Origin: Bifidobacterium breve
Lineage (GTDB): Bacteria; Actinomycetota; Acidimicrobiia; IMCC26256; PALSA-555
Length of the DNA: 13,086 nt
Assembly (NCBI GenBank): GCA_945889545.1
Contig: CAMDCC010000051.1
Coordinates: 1 to 13,086 of the forward strand
Reading direction: 5' to 3'
Part shown: piece after piece, positions 1 to 6,764 of the stretch
Numbering within the stretch: position 1 is the stretch's first letter
How the letters are laid out: every line of letters starts with the position of its first letter
The notes under the pieces: model-generated
Told to the model about the DNA's origin: nothing
Databases searched by the model: none
What the model saw: only the letters and a program-made list of their open reading frames with translations
Made by a program: the position numbers and the translations under genes

Positions 1-184
1 TGCTTGTGGACTCGGTTGCAGGCGCGGAAGGGATCTGACTCGGGTCAGTGGTGCTCGTTGTACTTGCCGGAACATCAGAGGCAGGCGGGGCGTCCTGCGC
101 TGCCGCGAGCGAGGCCACGCCCCCCATAGTTGCAACGACAACCGCAATCCACGCGATGAATCGATGTGTCCGGCCTGTCACCAT
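1..184 (-). CDS. Secreted or lipid-free exported protein, N-terminal fragment
   Basis: The minus strand opens with ATG at 184 and stays open to the window edge (61 codons). The first residues are MVTGRTHRFIAWIAVVVATM, followed by GGVASLAAAQ. This is a typical Sec signal peptide: a short basic n-region, a hydrophobic core at about residues 9-26, and an A-A-A-Q cleavage site near residue 29. After it comes a low-complexity stretch rich in Ala, Pro, Ser, Thr and Asp, like the flexible linker of many exported actinobacterial proteins. A Shine-Dalgarno GGAGG lies 6 nt upstream of the ATG (plus-strand CCTCC near 191-195), which fixes the start. The mature domain lies outside the window, so no function can be given. 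No lipobox cysteine is visible. It could be chromosomal flank or element cargo. Confidence 0.72.
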   Translation of the reverse strand, partial: MVTGRTHRFIAWIAVVVATMGGVASLAAAQDAPPASDVPASTTSTTDPSQIPSAPATESTS

Positions 185-612
185 TGAGCGCCTCCGAACT
201 GCCCTGTCCTTGACACGGTCGTCTGGCTACGCGGCACTCCGACCGAGCCGTCAGTCGCGTGGTCGACAACAACTACGCGCGTGAATGACGAAGTGAGTTC
301 GCACCGCGCGTTCCCCCACCACCCACTAACTTTCGAGTCTCACCGATTCGGATGCGAAAGTCAACGGCCCGGACGCCCTGATCCGATCGTGAGAATGAGG
401 ACTGAGGTGGAGTAATCGCGCGGACACGCCACCTCCGCCGCCAACTGCATTCATCAAGCAGCGCAAGCGTGCAGATCATTTCCGCGCCAACGGCTGCCGC
501 GCCCGATCATCACGTGCTTCCGAGTGGTGACACCCCACGCCGGACATGACGATCACGTCCGTCCGCAGCAGTAGCGACACTTGACTTCACGCACTTCCAC
601 CCGAGTGTGCGG
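185..612. other. Gene-poor gap between the exported-protein gene and the HTH gene
   Basis: No open frame here has the codon use of its neighbours. The short frames present are arginine-rich and look accidental. The stretch must carry the promoter of the exported protein (right side of 184) and the end of the relaxase operon transcript. An imperfect inverted repeat at 541-561 is described separately. No direct repeat of any useful length is shared with the recombinase/tRNA-Pro junction, so I cannot place an att site here. Confidence 0.5.
541..561. repeat. 21-bp imperfect inverted repeat beyond the relaxase operon
   Basis: The sequence CGGACaTGAcgaTCAcGTCCG pairs CGGAC with GTCCG and TGA with TCA around a 3-nt centre, with one mismatch. 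It lies about 50 nt past the stop of the HTH gene. There is no T-run on either side, so it is a poor intrinsic terminator. An operator or a weak stem-loop end of the operon are both possible. Confidence 0.3.
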
Positions 613-855
613 TCAAGTCGCGTTCGTTTCAAGGTTTCCGTCGGCGTCCCGTTGCGCTTGGAGCCATCGCTCGATATCGCGGGGGCGGTAGCGGACGTGG
701 CGTCCGACGCGATAGCCGATGGGACCTCGGCGTTGGTGGCGCCATCGGTAGATCGTCGCGACCGGTACGCCGAGGAAGGCAGCGAGCTCAGCGACGCTGA
801 GCAGTGCCTCGCGAGGCTCGCGCGACGCGTCGTTCGGGATCATCTTCGCGGTCAT
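613..855 (-). CDS. Excisionase-like helix-turn-helix protein (HTH_17 / MerR-like)
   Basis: This 80-residue protein is almost entirely one winged HTH of the excisionase/AlpA type. LLSVAELAAFLGVPVATIYR at about residues 18-37 is the HTH, followed by the basic wing with GYRVGRHVRYRP and DIERWL. In mobile elements such proteins are recombination directionality factors or small transcription regulators. Its ATG at 855 overlaps the TGA of the upstream gene in an ATGA arrangement (852-855) and there is no separate Shine-Dalgarno, so translation is probably coupled. It is the last gene of the ParA/RHH group and may bind DNA to direct excision by the recombinase at 6764-7678, although the two genes are 6 kb apart. 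A role as autoregulator of the operon is equally possible. Confidence 0.85.
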   Translation of the reverse strand: MTAKMIPNDASREPREALLSVAELAAFLGVPVATIYRWRHQRRGPIGYRVGRHVRYRPRDIERWLQAQRDADGNLETNAT

Positions 856-1403
856 CGGGGTGGACCAGCGCGGAGTTGCCGGGCTAGGAGGGCGGTCACG
901 GTGTGGCTGCGGGTCCAGCCGAGATGTTCGGCGAGCGCGTCGAGCGTGGCGCGTTCGGCACTTGAGAGCGCGATCGTTATCGGGCTTCGCCCTCGTTGGT
1001 GTCGTACCAAGCGACGCGGGACAGCGGCGTGCTGCTCGTCGACGAGTTGGTCGCGTTGGTCTTGGTAAGCGACCATGACCATATCCGCGAGCGCGTAACC
1101 CTGCCCGGTGAGCGCGCGGACCTGCTCGGCGAGCTCGAGTGGGAGTGTGAGACCGACCTTGTGACGAGGTTCAGCGCGCGTCGGAGCCGCCGGTACCGGG
1201 CCGAGGAGATTCTGCGCACGCGGCGTGTCGGACCCCGCCGTGGTAGCCGGCTGGGATCGATCGGTTCGCTTCCGCACCGTCGGCACAACAACGGGTGCAG
1301 CTTCGTCGCTACGACCAGGGGCGTCGATGGGGAGCTCGGGTTGGGTGGCCGGGCTGATGCCGATGCGGAACCCAGAGAGTTGGGACTGGCTGAGCCGCGC
1401 CAT
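852..1403 (-). CDS. Two-domain ribbon-helix-helix-like protein, putative ParA partner
   Basis: I do not recognise a named family for this 183-residue protein. Residues 1 to about 80 are rich in Pro, Ala, Arg and Thr and probably disordered. Two later segments each look like a short strand followed by two helices: HKVGLTLPLELAEQVRALTG (from about residue 81) and SPITIALSSAERATLDALAE (from about 139), the latter followed by HLGWTRSHTVTALLARQL. That is the pattern of CopG/Arc-type ribbon-helix-helix domains, here seemingly in tandem. It starts 2 nt after the parA stop and its own stop overlaps the HTH gene. ParA genes are regularly followed by a small DNA-binding partner, ParB or an RHH protein, so a centromere-binding or operon-repressing role is inferred. 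The fold needs a structure prediction. Confidence 0.72.
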   Translation of the reverse strand: MARLSQSQLSGFRIGISPATQPELPIDAPGRSDEAAPVVVPTVRKRTDRSQPATTAGSDTPRAQNLLGPVPAAPTRAEPRHKVGLTLPLELAEQVRALTGQGYALADMVMVAYQDQRDQLVDEQHAAVPRRLVRHQRGRSPITIALSSAERATLDALAEHLGWTRSHTVTALLARQLRAGPPR

Positions 1404-1405
1404 GC

Positions 1406-2257
1406 TCAGCCGGTCGGGTCCGGTGCCGTCACGTGGTGGCCAATGCGCTCGAGGATCTCGTCGGCGAGCGCCCGGTAGTCGTCGGCGAGGGTGTACGCGG
1501 CGGCGGCGAAACGTCGCGTGTCGCGCGCGGCGTGGGCGTACTCGAGGGCGACAACGCCGTCACGGGACTGATCGATCGCGCCGCGTTCGGAGGCACGGAT
1601 GATGGTGTCGAACACGACCGGTTGGTGACCGAAAGCTTCGAGCAGATCCCGGCGGGCTTGGGCGCGGATGCGCGTCGCCGCGCTGGAGATGCCGAAGAGG
1701 ACGACGCCGACAAGCGCACCAGTTGACAAGCCCTGGCGCTGCAGCGCCCCGAGGCGGTCCGAGACGCGACTCAATCCGAGCAGGCTCTTGTCGTCAGGTT
1801 TGGTAGGCACCAGGATCCAATCCGCAGCGACGAGTGCCGCGTCTTCGAGGAGCCCACCCGCGGGCGCTGTGTCAATCACGGTCAGCTCATACGCACTGGC
1901 GAGGGTGTGGAGGGTGTCGACGACGTCGCGGATCGCCGCGCCGGGTTCGCGGTGGGCTTGCGCGGCGAGCGCGGCAGCGAGCTGGTCGGTGCGGGCACCA
2001 CCGGCGACAAAGTCCAAGCCGGGACGCACATCAGGGATCGGAGTGACCGGCGCGCCGCCTTGGATGGCGAGGCTGAGCGCGAGGCCGGCGTCGGTATCTT
2101 CAACGCCGAGGTCCACGGCCAGATTGCCCTGCGCGTCGAGGTCGAGTGCCAGCACGCGTCGGGCTTGGGTGGACCAGATGACGGCCAGATTGCTGACGCA
2201 CGATGTCTTGCCGCAGCCCCCTTTTCCGTTGACCACCGCGATGATTGCCGGCTTCAT
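1406..2257 (-). CDS. parA: ParA-family partition ATPase
   Basis: This 283-residue protein has the full set of ParA/Soj motifs. The deviant Walker A KGGCGKTS is at residues 12-19 with signature lysine K12, the A' motif LDLDAQGN at 38-45, and the Walker B LTVIDTAPA with D129. ParA ATPases bind DNA non-specifically in the ATP form and are released by a partner that stimulates hydrolysis, which moves or anchors plasmids and integrated elements. There is no N-terminal HTH, so it is the short (type Ib-like) form. The start MKPAIIAVV at 2257 is preceded by AAGGAG 7 nt upstream; a longer reading back to 2419 adds arginine-rich non-coding sequence and is rejected. The next gene, 2 nt downstream, is the RHH-like protein. 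A 182-nt gap separates it from the relaxase, room for its own promoter. Confidence 0.93.
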   Translation of the reverse strand: MKPAIIAVVNGKGGCGKTSCVSNLAVIWSTQARRVLALDLDAQGNLAVDLGVEDTDAGLALSLAIQGGAPVTPIPDVRPGLDFVAGGARTDQLAAALAAQAHREPGAAIRDVVDTLHTLASAYELTVIDTAPAGGLLEDAALVAADWILVPTKPDDKSLLGLSRVSDRLGALQRQGLSTGALVGVVLFGISSAATRIRAQARRDLLEAFGHQPVVFDTIIRASERGAIDQSRDGVVALEYAHAARDTRRFAAAAYTLADDYRALADEILERIGHHVTAPDPTG

Positions 2258-2439
2258 GTCCTCTCCTTCGGGTCGAGTGGCCGCACGCGAGCTGCGCGCG
2301 TACCGACACAAAGCACACGCGCGTCGGGTCAACCCACACCGAAGTTCGAAATTGTTCGCGACACGTAGAAATCCGATACCTGCCCGCGTCGGCGCGTATG
2401 GCCGCCACATGGACGACATCTGGTCGCCAGACGGCCGAC
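2258..2439 (-). promoter_or_regulatory. parA upstream region, candidate promoter/operator/centromere
   Basis: This gap lies between the relaxase stop and the parA start. On the minus strand it carries GGGTTGACCC (plus 2326-2335), which holds a TTGACC hexamer suited to a -35 box, although no good -10 follows at the right distance. CGCGCGT at 2295-2301 and ACGCGCG at 2317-2323 form a 7-bp perfect inverted repeat with a 15-nt spacer. The minus strand also has two CGAAC repeats near 2340-2360. Regions like this in par operons often bind the small partner protein. The short CG-rich repeats could be chance in this GC-rich DNA. Confidence 0.35.
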
Positions 2440-5313
2440 CTACAGCCCGAGGCCGATCCCGAGGTCCAGATCGAGCGCCAGCTCGGGCCCGGCCCGGTCA
2501 AGCGCCAACGCCGCGTCGCGCGTCGCATGGGGCACGTCCCGTTCCGGCCCGCGACCGAGTTCGCCGAGGCGGTCGCGGTAGGCGTCGAGCGCGTCGCGCT
2601 CCGCGCCTGGTGGCGTGTGCTCGAGGAGCCCGGTGACTTCGTCGGTGCGGGCGTGGACGACGCCGGGCTGCTCGGGGTGCTCGAACGTGCGGCGCAGCAC
2701 GCTGTGCGCGGCCCAGTCGGGTCGCTCGTGCTGGGCGACTCGGGCCAGCACCTCTCCCGCGCTGGGTGGCCCGCCCGGCTCGCGTTGGGACTGTTCGAGA
2801 TTCGGGTCGGGTTCGCAGATCGCGTAGGCGTGGTTGGCGTCGCGGCCGCGGCTCAACGCGACGTACAGCTCGCTCTTGTAGGTGGCCGGGCTGACGAGGA
2901 CGTGGCTCTCGTCGACGGTGAGGCCTTGGGCACTGGCGATAGTGGTCGCATACCCGAGGCGAACATGTTCGGCCACATAGTCGCTCGGAAGCGTGATGCG
3001 ACCCTGGTGGCGGAGGTGCTCGACCCGGAGTGTGCCGCGGGCCTCGTCGACGCCGACGACGGTCCAACGGTCATGGTTGCGGACGTGCTCGGCGGCGCCG
3101 GGTCCGTAGCGCAACCCGCGGTGGTTGCGACGCGTCTCAACCTGGTCCCCGACCCCGATCACTTGGCTTCCCGTGGGTGTGGCGACGCGGATGCCATCGG
3201 GGGTGACCTGGCCGGCGATCACGCGCGTCCGGCGGGCTCGTGCCGCGAGTTCGCCGGCGCGGCGGTGATCGGGGGCGAGCATGATCGCGTCGCGTCCGGC
3301 TTGGTGCGCGTCCCACCAACGTCCGAACAGGTCGCGGCTGGCTTGGGTCTCGGTGCCGCCGTGGATGCGGCCGTGCGCCTCAAATGCGGCGAGCCAGGCG
3401 CCGTCGCCCTCGCGTAGCTGAGCCAGCGCGGCGGCTTCCCAGGAGTGCGCGAACCGGTGGGTCTGGTGGAGCTCGACCGCACCGAACTGTTGGGCGAGCG
3501 CGGCCAACATGCCGCCGGGGGCGCGGATCGCGCCGAGTTGGCGGTCGTCGCCGACCAGCACCAACTTCGCGTTCGCCGTCTGCACGAGTTGGACCAGCCG
3601 GGCGAGTTGGCGGGTGGCGACCATGCTGGCCTCGTCCACGATCACGACATGACGGGCCGAGAGCTGCCAGCGCTCGGGGGTGGTGGCGTGGTCGTGCCAG
3701 TCGAGGAACTTCGCCACCGTCTCCGCGCCGATATGGGCTTCGCGGCGCAACACATCTGCTGCCACTGCGGTATGGGTGACGCCGACGACATTCAGACCGG
3801 AGCCGTACCAAGCCCGCGCCGCGACCCGCAGCATGCTGGTCTTACCTGAACCGGCCGGACCGATCACCGTCTCAACCCGGCGTCCCCGACTGGCCAACTG
3901 CGCGAGCGCGTCGAGCTGATCGCCACCCAAGCGCCGCGGTTCGACGGCGAGGGCGCGGTTCAGCATCTCGGGCACGACGACGCCGACATCGGCAACGCGT
4001 CCGATCGCCGCCGCGTGCAAGATCCCGGCCTCCACACTCAGGAGCTCGCGGGTCGTGTACCGGACCTGCTGGGGCCGGTCCCATACGCTCCAACCGTCGC
4101 GCCGCAACAACCCCGGCGGAGGTTCAGCCCGCTCCGGCGCGTGCAAGCACACCACCTCCGATTGCGCCAAGACCGCATCGACGCGCGCCTCGACCTGGAC
4201 GCGCACGTCGCGCGCGCTGCCCGCGGGGCCATGGAAGCGTCGCGCCACGGCCTGCACCACGTCGCGGCGCGCGAACGTCGCCCGCTCCGCCGTCACCACT
4301 CCCAACACCGTCTCGGGTGAGCGCGCCACGCGTCGCGGCGACGGGTGCAACGCAGCGTGGACCAGCGCGGCCGGCTCGTAGCCCAAGCCGAGCGTCTCGG
4401 CGGCCCAACGTTCATACAGCGTCTGATCAGGCACCGGGCCATGAGTCTTGGGTGCCCGGGTCGCGAGCACCGCGAGGCGATACACCCGGCGTCGTTCGTC
4501 CGGCTCCAACCCTCGACCCAATGCGGCTTCGAGCTGGCTGACCTTGGCCTGCGCGGCGGCTTCGATCTGCGCGCTGCGGGTGCTGAACCGTGCCAACACG
4601 TCCTGGGGAATGCCAGCCAGTTCGGCTTGGCCGTGCTCGCTGACCGGACCCCACACCACCCCCAACCGACGCGTCAACTCGGCCCGCAACGCCGCCTGGT
4701 ACACCATGCCCGCGGGCTTCGCCTCCGCAAACAACGCCCGACCATCGAGCGCACGCCACAACCCGTCGGCCGGGTCGCGCACCTTGTTCAAGATCAAGCA
4801 ATGTGAGTGCAGCTGCGGATCCAACGCGCGGCTGGTGCGATGCTCGAACCGCGCAATCACGAGTCCCTCGGTGTCGACGACCATCGTCCCGTTATGGCCC
4901 CGGCGCGTCAGCGCCGCGTGGTCCTCCAGGTACGCCAGGCCGGCCTGCTCGACCGCAGCCACGTGAGCCCTAACAACTTGGTCGCGCACCGCGACGCCAC
5001 TAAGTGCGAAGAGCACCGACACCGACTTCGGTGCCGAGAACGTCGCGTCGAACCCGGCCACCCCATCGGGCTCCCGCCACCCCGACCCCAACGGCTCACC
5101 GAACACCGGATGGCGCGCCTGACCAAACGCGCGACTCAACGTGTCGGCGTCGGCCTCCCCCACGATCCCCGCCGCGCGTGCACCGCGTCCCGTCCACGAG
5201 CCCGGCGCTTCACCAGTACCCGCGTAGTAGTCATCGAGACCGGTGCCGACCTCGCGCGCGTAGTACTCCCACGCGCTCGCGCACATCCGCCCAATGCTCA
5301 ACACCGAGCACAC
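2440..5313 (-). CDS. MobF-family (TrwC/TraI-like) conjugative relaxase-helicase
   Basis: This 957-residue protein matches the size of TrwC. The N-terminal relaxase domain (about residues 4-310) starts with VLSIGRM and has tyrosine pairs at 17-18 and 29-30, where MobF enzymes carry their catalytic tyrosines. The metal-binding histidines H158, H169 and H171 (HRTSRALDPQLHSH) have the family's spacing. The C-terminal superfamily 1 helicase has Walker A GPAGSGKT (485-492), Walker B VVIVDEASM (556-564), motif III LVLVGDDRQLGAI (584-596), motif V around GYATTIASAQGLTVD (787-801) and motif VI YVALSRGRD (817-825). It would nick oriT, stay bound to the 5' end and unwind the strand for transfer. The first possible start is GTG at 5313, just after an in-frame TAG. 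GTG at 5304 gives the usual VLSIG start, and neither has a strong Shine-Dalgarno. The tail after about residue 840 is variable. Confidence 0.95.
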   Translation of the reverse strand: MCSVLSIGRMCASAWEYYAREVGTGLDDYYAGTGEAPGSWTGRGARAAGIVGEADADTLSRAFGQARHPVFGEPLGSGWREPDGVAGFDATFSAPKSVSVLFALSGVAVRDQVVRAHVAAVEQAGLAYLEDHAALTRRGHNGTMVVDTEGLVIARFEHRTSRALDPQLHSHCLILNKVRDPADGLWRALDGRALFAEAKPAGMVYQAALRAELTRRLGVVWGPVSEHGQAELAGIPQDVLARFSTRSAQIEAAAQAKVSQLEAALGRGLEPDERRRVYRLAVLATRAPKTHGPVPDQTLYERWAAETLGLGYEPAALVHAALHPSPRRVARSPETVLGVVTAERATFARRDVVQAVARRFHGPAGSARDVRVQVEARVDAVLAQSEVVCLHAPERAEPPPGLLRRDGWSVWDRPQQVRYTTRELLSVEAGILHAAAIGRVADVGVVVPEMLNRALAVEPRRLGGDQLDALAQLASRGRRVETVIGPAGSGKTSMLRVAARAWYGSGLNVVGVTHTAVAADVLRREAHIGAETVAKFLDWHDHATTPERWQLSARHVVIVDEASMVATRQLARLVQLVQTANAKLVLVGDDRQLGAIRAPGGMLAALAQQFGAVELHQTHRFAHSWEAAALAQLREGDGAWLAAFEAHGRIHGGTETQASRDLFGRWWDAHQAGRDAIMLAPDHRRAGELAARARRTRVIAGQVTPDGIRVATPTGSQVIGVGDQVETRRNHRGLRYGPGAAEHVRNHDRWTVVGVDEARGTLRVEHLRHQGRITLPSDYVAEHVRLGYATTIASAQGLTVDESHVLVSPATYKSELYVALSRGRDANHAYAICEPDPNLEQSQREPGGPPSAGEVLARVAQHERPDWAAHSVLRRTFEHPEQPGVVHARTDEVTGLLEHTPPGAERDALDAYRDRLGELGRGPERDVPHATRDAALALDRAGPELALDLDLGIGLGL

Positions 5314-5466
5314 CCAACCGACGTACGCGCACTACCGCATCGATGATGCAACTGTCTGTCGCTCCTTCGCTCGTCAACCGATGAGCTGCTCGAGTAGCGA
5401 TCCATGCATGACTGACCGACGCTGCCGATAGCAGTGACGCGGCTCTGCACGCGCGCGTGCCGATAT

Positions 5467-5482
5467 GCGATGTCGTCATCGC
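5467..5482. repeat. 6-bp-arm inverted repeat upstream of the relaxase
   Basis: GCGATG and CATCGC flank a 4-nt TCGT centre. It lies beside the AT-richer patch at about 5485-5515 and about 155 nt upstream of the relaxase start, so it is one of the hairpins to test as part of oriT. A 6-bp repeat can arise by chance. Confidence 0.35.
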
Positions 5483-5520
5483 GCTCTTGAAAACAATGTT
5501 GAGAAGTTTCGACAACCAAC

Positions 5521-5534
5521 GCGCAGTGATGCGC
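5521..5534. repeat. 5-bp-arm inverted repeat upstream of the relaxase
   Basis: GCGCA and TGCGC flank GTGA, directly right of the AT-richer patch and followed by repeated AACAACGC/AACGC-like words. It is a second candidate oriT hairpin or regulator site, weak by itself. Confidence 0.3.
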
Positions 5535-5584
5535 AACAACGCAAAGCGATAAGCGCGGCGGAGATGCGACGGACGTCGCGCTGA

Positions 5585-6088
5585 ATGCTTCACACACGCG
5601 TGCTGAGCGTGTCGTGCGTCGCACTGGTTCCAGACGGCGGCACGTGCGACGCGACGAACTCTGCGGTGCACACAGCGCCGCTCACGACTCCATCAGCGCG
5701 ACGAGAGCGACCCGATGAACGCACATATCGAAGACGGCGACGAGAACGATCTTTTCTTCGCCAAGACGAACCGTTCGACGGGCTCACACGCTCGCTCGTC
5801 GTCGGGCTGGAGTTCTGGCATGAGACGAGCCGCACCGTGACGCCTACCGAGCGCGTGTTGCGAGCGAGGATCGCCGCGTACGTCCTGCACAGCACCCGCG
5901 ATTCACGCGAGGTCACCGCGCCAGCTCGACGGGCATTCCTTAACCGCTTCGAGCGGGAGGTGGACCCAGACAGGGTGCTGTCGATCGCGGAGCGAGCGCG
6001 GCGGGCGCAAGCGGCCAGGAAGGCCTACTTCACGCGGTTGGCGCTGAAGTCGGCGCAGGCCCGCCGCCGGCGAGCGGCGTGCGAATGA
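5585..6088 (+). CDS. Small basic hypothetical protein, 5' end uncertain, probably frameshifted
   Basis: From about 5765 to 6088 the frame has strong GC-third-position codon use and encodes a plausible helical protein: DEPFDGLTRSLVVGLEFWHE, then a charged middle, ending in ARKAYFTRLALKSAQARRRR. The basic, helical tail suggests nucleic-acid or relaxase-associated binding, and I have the impression of similar small proteins near actinobacterial relaxase genes, but I cannot name a family. The upstream part of this open frame (5585-5764) has poor codon use with many CGA, AGA and TCT codons. A second frame starting with ATG at 5715 reads MNAHIEDGDENDLFFAK and would join smoothly to DEPFDGL if one base were restored at about 5765. 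The true gene is therefore probably 5715-6088 with a 1-nt deletion or programmed shift. It is divergent from the relaxase. Confidence 0.55.
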   Translation: MLHTRVLSVSCVALVPDGGTCDATNSAVHTAPLTTPSARRERPDERTYRRRRRERSFLRQDEPFDGLTRSLVVGLEFWHETSRTVTPTERVLRARIAAYVLHSTRDSREVTAPARRAFLNRFEREVDPDRVLSIAERARRAQAARKAYFTRLALKSAQARRRRAACE

Positions 6089-6199
6089 GGTTGCTCAGCC
6101 GACGTTCGTTAGACGGCGGGAGTGCGGCTCCGGGTGAGGGCCTTCTCGACCTGTTCGACGTGCCAAGGATTTCCCCCGGGCTTCGTCATCGGTCGTCGT

Positions 6200-6496
6200 T
6201 CATCTCCGAGCGGAGAACGATCTTGAAGCAGGTACCGCGGGCTTCGATTCTGAGTACAGCGTTCGGGGTGAAAGGTCTGCGCCAGTCGGCCACACGATGG
6301 TGCCGGCATCGGGATCCACCGACACTCGAAGGAAGAGCTCGTAGTCCTTCTTGATCTCTTCGAACATCTCGCCCCACAGGAATGGCTCAAGATCGATCAG
6401 ACGAACCGCGCCGTCCGCGAATGTCAGCTCGACCGTATAGCGACCGAGGACGCGAACCGTGCGCACTTCAATCAGGGGCGCCAACTCACTGGACAT
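6200..6496 (-). CDS. DUF2442 domain protein, antitoxin-like partner
   Basis: This 98-residue protein reads as a DUF2442 domain over most of its length. It has IEVRTVRVLGRYTVELTFAD at about residues 9-28, then DLEPFLWGEMFEEI, and the typical end motif GTIVWPTGADLSPRTLY. The remaining C-terminal 18 residues are a loose tail. DUF2442 proteins commonly sit beside DUF4160 proteins and the pair has been proposed as a toxin-antitoxin module with DUF2442 as the antitoxin; this is family knowledge, not shown here. The start at 6496 is chosen because AGGAGG lies about 6 nt upstream; a longer frame to 6538 lacks this support. It overlaps the 3' end of the DUF4160 gene by 11 nt, so translation is coupled. 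It is the last gene of the recombinase operon. Confidence 0.86.
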   Translation of the reverse strand: MSSELAPLIEVRTVRVLGRYTVELTFADGAVRLIDLEPFLWGEMFEEIKKDYELFLRVSVDPDAGTIVWPTGADLSPRTLYSESKPAVPASRSFSARR

Positions 6497-6764
6497 CGTC
6501 TCCTCCTGCTTCAAGATTACCTGGAAACCGGTGCTCAAGCGTCGCGTTGAACGCCGTGAGCGCTTCGTCGCGGTGCTGGGCGAGGACTCGGCGCACGGCT
6601 TTGAGAACCCGGGGAGGAAGCTCGCCCGCGAGGAGCTCGCCGGTCACTACGTCAACCGTGGCGTGCTCACCGCCGCGTCGGACGTCGACATGCGGCCGCA
6701 AGTGGCGCTCAGCGGCATAGAAGTAGAGCCCCCACCCCGCCACGGTCGTCCACCGCGGGCTCAT
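6486..6764 (-). CDS. DUF4160 domain protein, toxin-like partner
   Basis: This 92-residue protein matches DUF4160. It has WGLYFYAAERHLRPHVDV at about residues 11-28, close to the family's F-Y-x-x-E-H-x-P-P-H-V-H-V signature, a central GGEHATVDVVTGELLAG strand region, and the helical LPPRVLKAVRRVLAQHRDEA with a following LTAFNAT. The second histidine of the PHVHV signature is aspartate here (PHVDV). The ATG at 6764 shares its A with the TGA stop of the recombinase (TGATG), and the 3' end overlaps DUF2442, so all three genes are translated from one message. DUF4160/DUF2442 pairs behave like type II toxin-antitoxin modules in genome surveys; the biochemical activity is unknown. Toxic function here is inference. 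Confidence 0.85.
   Translation of the reverse strand: MSPRWTTVAGWGLYFYAAERHLRPHVDVRRGGEHATVDVVTGELLAGELPPRVLKAVRRVLAQHRDEALTAFNATLEHRFPGNLEAGGDDVQ

Larger units (their letters stand above)
5314..5584. other. Relaxase upstream region, candidate oriT area
   Basis: No credible gene lies here. The stretch separates the leftward relaxase gene from the rightward small gene, so it must hold at least the relaxase promoter, and oriT often sits directly upstream of a MobF relaxase. It contains several short inverted repeats: GCATC/GATGC at 5337-5349, GCGATG-tcgt-CATCGC at 5467-5482 and GCGCA-gtga-TGCGC at 5521-5534. Between the last two is the only AT-richer patch of the area (about 5485-5515). No nic-site consensus can be assigned by eye. 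Confidence 0.4.

Noticed and set aside
273..479. A 68-codon minus-strand frame in the left gap
   Set aside because: No motif, no Shine-Dalgarno and codon use unlike the neighbours.
2245..3417. A 390-codon plus-strand open frame
   Set aside because: It is antisense to the relaxase helicase domain and parA upstream region and has no recognisable motif.
5231..5671. A 146-codon minus-strand frame upstream of the relaxase
   Set aside because: It overlaps the relaxase start in another frame and has arginine/alanine-rich content with no motif or ribosome site.
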